Shown: positions 1 to 5,593 of the stretch, piece after piece
Numbering within the stretch: position 1 is the stretch's first letter
Layout: every line of letters begins with the position of its first letter
NCBI GenBank assembly: GCA_934457095.1
Contig: CAKSHJ010000012.1
Coordinates: 1-44,335, forward strand
Length of the DNA stretch: 44,335 nucleotides
Source: an uncultured Eubacteriales bacterium
GTDB taxonomy: Bacteria; Bacillota; Clostridia; Oscillospirales; Acutalibacteraceae
Direction of reading: 5' to 3'
Position numbers and translations under genes: made by a program
Notes under the pieces: model-generated
The model's database searches: none
Told to the model about the DNA's origin: nothing
What the model saw: only the letters and a program-made list of their open reading frames with translations

Positions 1-43
1 TATTCTATCTTACAATAATAAATAGTTATTGTAAGATAGAATA
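1..43. repeat. Perfect AT-rich inverted repeat (18-bp arms)
   Basis: Two perfect 18-base arms (1-18 and 26-43) flank a 7-base spacer. The hairpin lies just outside the presumed right end of the IS110 element. No long T-run follows it, so it is not a typical intrinsic terminator. It could be the terminator of a gene lying to the left or a small palindromic repeat. Its function is not known. Confidence 0.7.
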
Positions 44-156
44 ACTATTAAAAGTCAAGTCCCAATTTAGCGGTGGTGGTGCGAAAACTTAAGCATCCAA
101 AACGGTATGACAAGCAGAGCGTCACTGACGGCGCTCTAAGGAAGGCTTGACAGGGT

Positions 157-1335
157 TTAGACAGCGGCTCGTCTGTACGGCCGCCTAGTCTGCTCCATTG
201 CGTAGATCAACCGCACGAGCTTCTTAGCGGCATGAGAAATGGCAACGTTGTAGTGTTTCCCCTCACCCCGCTTCTTGGCAAGATAGGCGGCGAATATCGG
301 GTCCCAGTTACAGACGAATTTTGCGGCATTGAAAATGGCATAGCGCAGATACTTGGAGCCTCGTTTCTCCATGTGAGCGTAGCTGCTGGTAAGCTGTCCC
401 GACTGGTAGGTGGATGGCGAGAGGCCGGCGTAAGCAAGAATTTTATCTGCGGAATCAAAATTGGAGAAGTCTCCGACTTCAGCCAGGATCATAGCACCTA
501 TGCGGTTGCCAATGCCGGGGATGGTCGTAATTGGAGAATGAAGCGTTTCCATTATGGAATCAATCTCCGTTTCAATTTCCTCGATCTCCGCATCTAATTC
601 GCCAATAAGATGGATGGTATGCTTCAGTTCCAGAGACTTTGCCGGCATGGCAGAGCCAATGGATCTTCTAGCAGCGTCCCGGATTTGGATCGCTTTCTCT
701 CTTCCGTAGCGGCCTTTGGATGCCTCATGCAGCAAATTTGTCAGCCGGGTCAAGTGTGCGGACGCAACCTGCTTGGCACCTGGAAATTCGCTGAGAAGTG
801 CGTAAACAGATGCCATATGGAGGGAGGGGACCAACTTTTCCAGTTCCGGAAAGAGGATACAGGCCAATCTGGCGATGGAACTTTTCAACTTTGCCCGTTC
901 ACGAACTTTGTCAAATCTGTATCTTGTTAGTGACTTTAGCTCCTCGTTGTGATATGATGTGTCCGTGTAGGACTTGAGGTCCACATCAGACATCAGCATA
1001 GTCGCAATGGTTCGTGCATCGATCCGGTCGGTCTTGGTTTTGCGAGGGCTCAGGCTTTTCCGGTATAGGTTGGTGTGCAGCGGATTGATAACATAGGTGG
1101 CTAGACCTTTGTTAAGTAGGAATCCAAGAATGTTGTAGCTGTAATGTCCGGTAGCCTCAAGCCCTACTTTTATTTTATCCTCCGGGCAGGAGCAGCTGCG
1201 ACTGGTTTGCAGAAGCATCTCAAATCCCTCTGCGTTGTTGGCAATGGTGAAGACATCTGCCAAGATCTCACCCTCCGAGTTGAGAATGAAGCAGTCATGC
1301 TTATCCTTTGCAACGTCAATTCCAACACAAATCAT
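157..1335 (-). CDS. IS110-family transposase (DEDD/Ser recombinase)
   Basis: The 392-residue protein carries the two domains of the family. The N-terminal RuvC-like DEDD domain shows GIDVAKD (Asp7), GLEATGHY (Glu60) and TKTDRIDAR (Asp103, Asp106). The C-terminal transposase_20 domain shows the helix-hairpin motif TTIPGIG and AGLSPSTYQSG, whose Ser (about 312) is the expected nucleophile. Family knowledge: the enzyme recombines donor and target DNA, guided by a bridge RNA from the element's own non-coding end. The ATG at 1335 is chosen because GGAGGT sits 7 bases upstream and the protein then begins directly with the DEDD core; a longer frame to 1374 has no such signal. All catalytic residues appear present and no frameshift is seen. 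Confidence 0.93.
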   Translation of the reverse strand: MICVGIDVAKDKHDCFILNSEGEILADVFTIANNAEGFEMLLQTSRSCSCPEDKIKVGLEATGHYSYNILGFLLNKGLATYVINPLHTNLYRKSLSPRKTKTDRIDARTIATMLMSDVDLKSYTDTSYHNEELKSLTRYRFDKVRERAKLKSSIARLACILFPELEKLVPSLHMASVYALLSEFPGAKQVASAHLTRLTNLLHEASKGRYGREKAIQIRDAARRSIGSAMPAKSLELKHTIHLIGELDAEIEEIETEIDSIMETLHSPITTIPGIGNRIGAMILAEVGDFSNFDSADKILAYAGLSPSTYQSGQLTSSYAHMEKRGSKYLRYAIFNAAKFVCNWDPIFAAYLAKKRGEGKHYNVAISHAAKKLVRLIYAMEQTRRPYRRAAV

Positions 1336-1379
1336 GATGAATACCTCCGGTATGTTTTTTGATGCCGGGTCCACAGGAC

Positions 1380-1549
1380 GCTTTACTCTTGTAACCTTGT
1401 TCTACATAAACCGTCTGGCGGTATCTAACTGATCAACAATACTGTAAAGGGCTGTGGTTGGAGCCTATCTTGAACCGTCTTGCGGTAGGAGGAATCAACC
1501 AATCCACAGCATCCTTTACAGTGTAGCATATGTCCCTGGAGAGGGACAC
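1380..1549 (-). ncRNA. Candidate IS110 bridge RNA
   Basis: The non-coding end upstream of the transposase, read on the minus strand, folds in three parts. First is a 5' hairpin (TGTCCCT/AGGGACA, 1548-1531). Second is a long stem pairing 1513-1522 with 1441-1450 and 1504-1510 with 1451-1457, about 17 bp with a 2-base bulge, which encloses internal loops and a small ACCG/CGGT hairpin (about 1474-1486). Third is another ACCG/CGGT hairpin at 1410-1422. A 5' stem-loop followed by stem-loops with internal guide loops is the known architecture of IS110-group bridge RNAs, which are encoded ahead of the transposase. The limits and the guide-loop assignments are inferred. Confidence 0.55.
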
Positions 1550-1564
1550 TAAAAACTACTACTC

Positions 1565-1711
1565 TATAATACAAGGAAACCCAGAAAAGAGGGGGAAATG
1601 ATGAAGAAATTTAAGCGATTTTACAAAAAGAGCTTCAACCGAATTCTTTTGTGTAACTTGTATAAATTATATTGGATAAATTTTCTTAAAGCTATGGATT
1701 TTAAATATTGA
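1565..1711 (+). pseudogene. Possible remnant of a third double-glycine peptide gene
   Basis: A TATAAT box (1565-1570) and a strong ribosome-binding site (GAGGGGG, about 1589-1595) precede a 37-codon frame starting at 1598 with MMKKFKRF. The RBS and the first residues match the two intact peptide genes downstream (MKKFN). The frame then loses the TEAQMSQAKGG leader and becomes a basic and hydrophobic string. Imperfect terminator-like complementarity lies at about 1622-1652. I read it as a leader-peptide gene whose middle was deleted, with its -35 region lost at the IS110 junction. It could instead be an unrelated small ORF. Confidence 0.3.
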
Positions 1712-1735
1712 TTTTTTTTCCAATTTTAATATAAT
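1708..1735 (+). promoter_or_regulatory. Promoter of first double-glycine peptide
   Basis: TTGATT (1708-1713) and a perfect TATAAT (1730-1735) are separated by 16 bases in very AT-rich DNA. Transcription would start about 30 bases before the start codon at 1774. The -35 box plus its T-tract (TTGATTTTTTTT) is the same as in the promoter of the second peptide. Confidence 0.65.
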
Positions 1736-1773
1736 TATTTTTAGAAACAAATAAGAGAGGAGGGAAATGAAAC

Positions 1774-1917
1774 ATGAAAAAGTTCAATCAATTGACAGAG
1801 GCACAAATGAGCCAAGCTAAAGGCGGTGACTTCGGTTTCACTGTATTGACAGCTATTCTTCTCGCAGGTTGTTTGGGCGCTACCGGCGCAGGTTATGCTA
1901 CTCAAAATGCAAAATAA
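1774..1917 (+). CDS. Double-glycine leader peptide, bacteriocin-like (peptide A)
   Basis: This 47-residue peptide has the leader MKKFNQLTEAQMSQAKGG, ending in the Gly17-Gly18 signal cut by C39-peptidase ABC exporters. The predicted 29-residue mature part starts DFGFTVLTAILLAG, contains a single Cys33, and has a Gly/Ala-rich helical stretch (residues 31-42) with small-xxx-small spacing. An AGGAGG site lies 10 bases upstream. The second peptide shares most of the leader and the DFG start of the core. This resembles class II, perhaps two-peptide, bacteriocins or secreted signalling peptides. No exporter, immunity or regulator gene is visible here. The gene is real in my view; its function is inferred. 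Confidence 0.75.
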   Translation: MKKFNQLTEAQMSQAKGGDFGFTVLTAILLAGCLGATGAGYATQNAK

Positions 1918-1930
1918 TTTTTGCTACATA

Positions 1931-1969
1931 AGAAAAAAGACTTCAGGTATTTTCTGAGGTCTTTTTTCT
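1931..1969 (+). terminator. Intrinsic terminator after peptide A
   Basis: A 16-bp stem containing one G-U pair, with a 7-base loop and a run of T in the 3' arm, starts 14 bases after the stop codon. It makes peptide A a self-contained transcription unit. Confidence 0.85.
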
Positions 1970-1990
1970 TTATACATTTTTATATTTTTA

Positions 1991-2019
1991 TTGATTTTTT
2001 TTATGATTTTTGGTATAAT
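1991..2019 (+). promoter_or_regulatory. Promoter of second double-glycine peptide
   Basis: TTGATT (1991-1996) lies 17 bases from a perfect TATAAT (2014-2019), about 30 bases before the start codon at 2050. It is a near copy of the promoter of peptide A. Confidence 0.7.
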
Positions 2020-2049
2020 ATGGGTATTAAATGAGAAAGGAGGAAAAAT

Positions 2050-2205
2050 ATGAAAAAATTTAACCGGATGACTGAAGCTCAAATGAGTCAAGCCAAAGGC
2101 GGCGATTTTGGTTTGACCGCAATTATTTCTATGATTGTTTTGGCTGCAGCTATGGGCGGTGCAGGTGTTGGCATGGCCGCCGCTAGCCAAACCGATGCAA
2201 AATAA
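2050..2205 (+). CDS. Double-glycine leader peptide, bacteriocin-like (peptide B)
   Basis: This 51-residue paralogue of peptide A has the leader MKKFNRMTEAQMSQAKGG. Fifteen of the 18 leader residues are clearly shared, including TEAQMSQAKGG. The 33-residue core begins DFGLTAIISMIV and continues into a Gly/Ala-rich helix with a GxxxG motif (Gly37-Gly41), a helix-packing motif typical of two-peptide bacteriocins. It lacks the Cys of peptide A. AGGAGG precedes the ATG by 7 bases. The gene has its own promoter and terminator, so the two peptides can be made at different levels. Export would need a C39-type transporter not present in the window. Confidence 0.75.
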   Translation: MKKFNRMTEAQMSQAKGGDFGLTAIISMIVLAAAMGGAGVGMAAASQTDAK

Positions 2206-2221
2206 GTTATCCTATATAAGT

Positions 2222-2263
2222 ACACAAAAAGCTTCGGATCGGATAACCGGAGTTTTTTTGTGT
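2222..2263 (+). terminator. Intrinsic terminator after peptide B
   Basis: The arms ACACAAAAA...CGG and CCGGAGTTTTTTTGTGT pair across an 8-base loop with minor imperfections. A seven-T tract lies in the 3' arm. Confidence 0.75.
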
Positions 2264-2312
2264 TTATATGCAAAATTTTTATTTGGAAGGAATAGTCAAT
2301 TTAAAAAATATA

Positions 2313-2344
2313 TAATTATACAAAATGAATATTTTGTATAATTA
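2313..2344. repeat. Perfect AT-rich inverted repeat (14-bp arms)
   Basis: Arms at 2313-2326 and 2331-2344 pair perfectly around a GAAT loop. It sits between the peptide B terminator and the promoter of the pilin-like gene. It is too AT-rich for a good terminator and could be an operator or a small palindromic repeat. The base composition recalls the hairpin at 1-43, but the sequence is different. Confidence 0.6.
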
Positions 2345-2370
2345 AGGGGACTCATTCATATAAAGTTTAC

Positions 2371-2399
2371 TTGATACTTTTGGTAATTGCGTTTATACT
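2371..2399 (+). promoter_or_regulatory. Promoter of pilin-like gene
   Basis: TTGATA (2371-2376), a 17-base spacer and TATACT (2394-2399) form a good sigma-A promoter. The predicted transcript start near 2406 leaves room for translation from either 2424 or 2448. Confidence 0.6.
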
Positions 2400-2447
2400 G
2401 ATAATAGATTCTTTATTTTCTACATGAATACGGAGCGATGTTATTTC

Positions 2448-3041
2448 ATGAATCGTCACCAAAAAACAACTCAGGACTGCCATAGTGATTCTATTTCAGA
2501 ATTTTGTGTGCGTCATATTAGTCACACGCGCCGCTGGATTGAATTCAGTATTGTAATGATTGTGGTGGCTGTGCTTGCAATCATTGTAATCCCTATTATT
2601 ACTGCAATTTCCAAGTCCGCTGATTATGCTACTGCATACAGTCACTGTAAAGATGTCGTGGCTGCGTTTCAGGTTGCACATGCGGATGCTTTATATGAAG
2701 CAATTCCCATTCCAAATAACAATGTAACGCTTTTGGGTTATTACGCCGATAACCAACTGATATTTTCTGAAACAGAAATTCAAGATTCGGTTTACAAAAA
2801 TTTCATTACCGACCGCTTGAAAAATTATTTATCCAATATGGACGGCCGTCCATTTACCTTTCAATTGCTGAAAACCTCCGAATTGACTGTACTTTATTAT
2901 TGGGACCAAAAAAATGAACTAAATTTACCCGCAGAAACCCTTGAGCCTAATTATGTATATTTTGCAGAAAACCAAACTACACAAATGGTCACTTACGAAG
3001 AATTTACAGGGTTGAATTTATTGCCGGATACACAAAACTAA
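2448..3041 (+). CDS. Type IV pilin-like protein with altered processing site
   Basis: The protein has 197 residues from the ATG at 2448, which has GGAG 12 bases upstream. An upstream ATG at 2424 in the same frame has no ribosome-binding site. A hydrophobic helix (IEFSIVMIVVAVLAIIVIP) leads into an amphipathic stretch resembling the N-terminal helix of pilins and pseudopilins, then a soluble C-terminal domain. The usual prepilin site (basic residues, then GFTLIE) reads TRRWIEFS here: the Glu is kept but Gly(-1) and Phe(+1) are gone, as if about three codons had been lost. The basic leader is unusually long. No prepilin peptidase or assembly gene is nearby. It may be a decayed pilin or simply a membrane-anchored protein. 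It follows the double-glycine peptides but has its own promoter. Confidence 0.6.
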   Translation: MNRHQKTTQDCHSDSISEFCVRHISHTRRWIEFSIVMIVVAVLAIIVIPIITAISKSADYATAYSHCKDVVAAFQVAHADALYEAIPIPNNNVTLLGYYADNQLIFSETEIQDSVYKNFITDRLKNYLSNMDGRPFTFQLLKTSELTVLYYWDQKNELNLPAETLEPNYVYFAENQTTQMVTYEEFTGLNLLPDTQN

Positions 3042-3067
3042 AACGCCTGTAAAAACAGGCGTTTTAG
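3038..3067. terminator. Bidirectional terminator
   Basis: A perfect 12-bp stem (CTAAAACGCCTG/CAGGCGTTTTAG) with a 6-base loop overlaps the stop codon of the pilin-like gene. It lies just beyond the stop of the convergent minus-strand gene, so it can serve both. Confidence 0.85.
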
Positions 3068-3068
3068 T

Positions 3069-3344
3069 TTATGTATTTTCGCGGTTTTCGAAAGAGTCCT
3101 TCTTCCCCATTTCCTCTGAAAAGAAGTCGCTGTCTTGTGCAAGAAAATCTTCAATCACATCTGCCATATGCAACTCAGATACATCATGTATGTTCAACAA
3201 TGCAAATAAATGTTCTATTTTGCTTTTATTTACGGAAATATCGACAATTGCTGTTTCTTTGCAACGAATTCCGTATGTGACATAAGTAGTATCGTTATCG
3301 GGTCCTGTTATAGTCGTTGTTATCATTTCATAGTTCTCACTCAA
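3069..3344 (-). CDS. DUF6514-like small protein
   Basis: This 91-residue acidic, soluble protein has an N-terminal beta-rich half (YVTYGIRCKETAIVDISVNKS) and an alpha-helical half ending HMADVIEDFLAQDS. The pattern of a 'YGI' strand, 'V.DIS' and 'DVIEDFL' matches my memory of the DUF6514 family of Clostridia, whose function is unknown. Translation probably starts at the TTG at 3344, preceded by GGGAGGAG; the ATG five codons further in is an alternative. It has its own strong promoter and converges on the pilin-like gene. The family call is from recall and was not searched. Confidence 0.65.
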   Translation of the reverse strand: MSENYEMITTTITGPDNDTTYVTYGIRCKETAIVDISVNKSKIEHLFALLNIHDVSELHMADVIEDFLAQDSDFFSEEMGKKDSFENRENT

Positions 3345-3433
3345 GCACTCACTCCTCCCTTAAATTCGTAAACTTTTCACATAATAAGACAGCAGATGTT
3401 TCATATATTTTCCACTTATTTCCTGCTTTTTAT

Positions 3434-3462
3434 ATTATATGTTATGAAAATTGCCATGTCAA
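3434..3462 (-). promoter_or_regulatory. Promoter of DUF6514-like gene
   Basis: On the minus strand, consensus TTGACA (3462-3457) and TATAAT (3439-3434) are separated by 17 bases. The rest of 3345-3565 is AT-rich, and I see no gene in it. Confidence 0.75.
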
Positions 3463-3565
3463 TACTTTTTTATTACTAAATTTACATATTTTAGATAGGT
3501 TTGAGCATTGATTTAATACATAATGTTATTCTATGAAAAAAGCCCAGACAGCATTTGTTAATTTT

Positions 3566-5314
3566 CTACAAATCACGACGCAAACATTCTATTAGTGTAA
3601 CAATCAATCTGTATTTTTTTAAGGGTGTCATTAAATAGTAACCGTCACAAGCGCTGCCAATTTCATAAACCAACTCCATACAATAAGAAAGCGAAATTTC
3701 CTGAACCTGTTCCGGGGTTTTACCCTGCATTTGCCGCAAAATATGCTCCGGTATATCAATCCCGGCAACCTCGTTATTGAGAAAAGTAGCGTTGCGATAA
3801 CTTACAATGGGCATAAAACCTGCCAAAATAGCGGCATTGAGCGTTTGCCTTGCTAATTTTAAATTCCTTGCAGCCTCCTTGGAGTAAATGGGTTGCGTGA
3901 GAAAAAATTGTACGCCCATTTCCTGTTTTTTTTCGGCTCGTTTTAATTCAAAGGCAAATCGCTTGGAGTTAACATTCAAAGCGCCTCCCACAAAATACGG
4001 ATTTGCCTGAAAAATATCTTGATTTAAAGTTTGTACATAAGAAATCAGCTTATAGGAATTTGTACTAAATACACCCTTGATTTCACCGCGCTCATCGCCA
4101 GAAACCGGGTCGCCCGTAACCAGCAACACATTGCGTAATTGTTCGATATTTCCGCCCAAAAGTGTAGACTTCAGGCCGATTAAATTTTGGTCTCGGCAGG
4201 TAAGGTGCGGTATAGTTGGAATTTGCACCTCCCGCTGAATTTTAGCTGCCAGCATAAAGCTATTGGCTCTGGCTCTGGCAAGCGGGCTGTCTGCAATGGT
4301 AATGGCATTTGCACCTGCCAATTTCAGCGCCGGTGCCGCCTCCTGAATATGGCTGTAATCCGTATCAAACGGTGGGTCAAGTTCCACGGCAATAACCGGC
4401 TGTTTTTGCTGTAATTTTTGTGCAAACCCATTTTCTGTAACAACGGGTTCCTCTTTTGACTCTTTCAGCGTAATATGCGGGGTTGCTTGGGTTTGAGCGA
4501 TATTGCGTAGGTTATGTGCCACAGCTTGTATATGAGCGGGCGTAGTACCGCAACAGCCTCCTAAAATAAAAATACCACGGTGGTATAGTTCCAGCATTTT
4601 TTCTGCAAAATAAGCTTCATTATCGATGAAAATAGTTCTGCCGTTTACGCTGAGCGGGTAGCCGGAATTGGGCATAACGCTCAAAGGTTTGGAGACGGAT
4701 AATTCCGAGGCAATTTGCAGCAGATGCGCAGGACCGCATACGCAATTTAACCCAAAAACATTTATTTTATGGCGTTCACTTTCTTCCGCGGCTTTCTGCA
4801 CGGGAACCCCTTGTCTGGTATAGCCGTCTTGGTCTACCGCGAAAGAGGTAATGATAAACGCATCAGAATTTTTCGTTTTTATGTAGTCTGCAAGCTCGAA
4901 TACGGAAAAATCGGCGGCGGTTTCCAGTAGAAAATGCGTTGCTCCCAGGGTTAAAAATAAGTCTGCAATGGCGTAAAGCTCGTCTATGGAGCCGTCCTCG
5001 GTAAATAACGGTCCAATATCCGCAAATACCGTAGCCTGCTGACCGGCGGCCTGCTTTGCAAGTTGCCATGCCGCGGTAATTACACTGCATACAGTGGGAA
5101 AGTCTGTTTTCAGCGCAATGGTATTGGCGGCAAAGGTGTTGGTTTTAATGGCCGCCGCTCCGGCCTGTATATACGCGTTATGAATCTCCAGTACGCGCTG
5201 CGGATACTCTATGCATGCAAATTCACAGGGGTGGTCGGTATGGTAGGTTTGGCGGTAATAGGTGCCAAAAGCACCGTCAAACAGCAAAGGCGTGCAAGGC
5301 AAAGGTTGTTTCAT
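3566..5314 (-). CDS. Fused homocysteine S-methyltransferase / 5,10-methylenetetrahydrofolate reductase
   Basis: The protein has 582 residues in two domains. Residues about 1-280 form a homocysteine S-methyltransferase barrel, with the zinc cysteines in GLNCVCG (about 191) and GGCCGTTP (254-255). Residues about 300-582 form a MetF-like reductase (VELDPPFDT near its start, VTGDPVSGD, QPIYS). The architecture matches Bacillus YitJ, which links methyl-folate production to methionine synthesis in the cytoplasm. The ATG at 5314 follows GGAG by 8 bases; the frame could extend eight codons upstream without a signal. Unlike yitJ, no S-box precedes it. It stands alone, divergent from aspS. It should feed methionine to MetK encoded 10 kb away. 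Confidence 0.92.
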   Translation of the reverse strand: MKQPLPCTPLLFDGAFGTYYRQTYHTDHPCEFACIEYPQRVLEIHNAYIQAGAAAIKTNTFAANTIALKTDFPTVCSVITAAWQLAKQAAGQQATVFADIGPLFTEDGSIDELYAIADLFLTLGATHFLLETAADFSVFELADYIKTKNSDAFIITSFAVDQDGYTRQGVPVQKAAEESERHKINVFGLNCVCGPAHLLQIASELSVSKPLSVMPNSGYPLSVNGRTIFIDNEAYFAEKMLELYHRGIFILGGCCGTTPAHIQAVAHNLRNIAQTQATPHITLKESKEEPVVTENGFAQKLQQKQPVIAVELDPPFDTDYSHIQEAAPALKLAGANAITIADSPLARARANSFMLAAKIQREVQIPTIPHLTCRDQNLIGLKSTLLGGNIEQLRNVLLVTGDPVSGDERGEIKGVFSTNSYKLISYVQTLNQDIFQANPYFVGGALNVNSKRFAFELKRAEKKQEMGVQFFLTQPIYSKEAARNLKLARQTLNAAILAGFMPIVSYRNATFLNNEVAGIDIPEHILRQMQGKTPEQVQEISLSYCMELVYEIGSACDGYYLMTPLKKYRLIVTLIECLRRDL

Positions 5315-5353
5315 AGCAATTTCTCCAAATATAAACAAATATTTAATATTTTA

Positions 5354-5382
5354 ATTATACTGCAACGCCTTTCTAAATACAA
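5354..5382 (-). promoter_or_regulatory. Promoter of the methyltransferase/reductase gene
   Basis: On the minus strand, TTGTAT (5382-5377) and TATAAT (5359-5354) have a 17-base spacer. The leader of about 35 bases is too short for a riboswitch. Confidence 0.65.
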
Positions 5383-5473
5383 TGCAGAAGTATAAAATGC
5401 CGGTTTTTGTGCTTGAAAAGCCTTGGAAAATGGGATTTTTGAAAAAACAGTTTATTTTGCATGGGTATTTTTA

Positions 5474-5502
5474 TTGAAACGCATTGTAAATGGTGGTATA
5501 AT
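5474..5502 (+). promoter_or_regulatory. Promoter of aspS-gatCAB operon
   Basis: TTGAAA (5474-5479), a 17-base spacer and TATAAT (5497-5502) lie about 90 bases before aspS. The short leader shows no T-box. Confidence 0.7.
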
Positions 5503-5593
5503 TTATGGGTATATATGCTCAGGGCGGTTTATTTGGCCGTACTTTTAATAAAATACGACAATACTCTGAATTTGGGAAAGGATTATTTGTAAT

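Larger units (their letters stand above)
44..1549 (-). mobile_element. IS110-family insertion sequence (ends approximate)
   Basis: The element comprises one transposase gene on the minus strand, about 110 bases beyond its stop codon, and about 210 bases of structured non-coding DNA before its start. IS110 elements lack clear terminal inverted repeats and make no obvious target duplication, so the exact ends cannot be read here. I place the left (5') end near the 7-bp hairpin at 1531-1548 and the right end between the palindrome at 1-43 and position about 60. A 6-bp hairpin (AGAGCG/CGCTCT) lies at about 115-136. The transposase frame is open throughout, so the copy may be active. Confidence 0.7.

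Noticed and set aside
232..1432. Several plus-strand frames inside the IS110 element
   Set aside because: They are shadows of the transposase, which has all family motifs in the minus-strand frame.
1924..2273. Minus-strand frames of 61-88 codons across the peptide genes
   Set aside because: They run through two intrinsic terminators and promoters of the plus-strand peptide genes and lack ribosome-binding sites.
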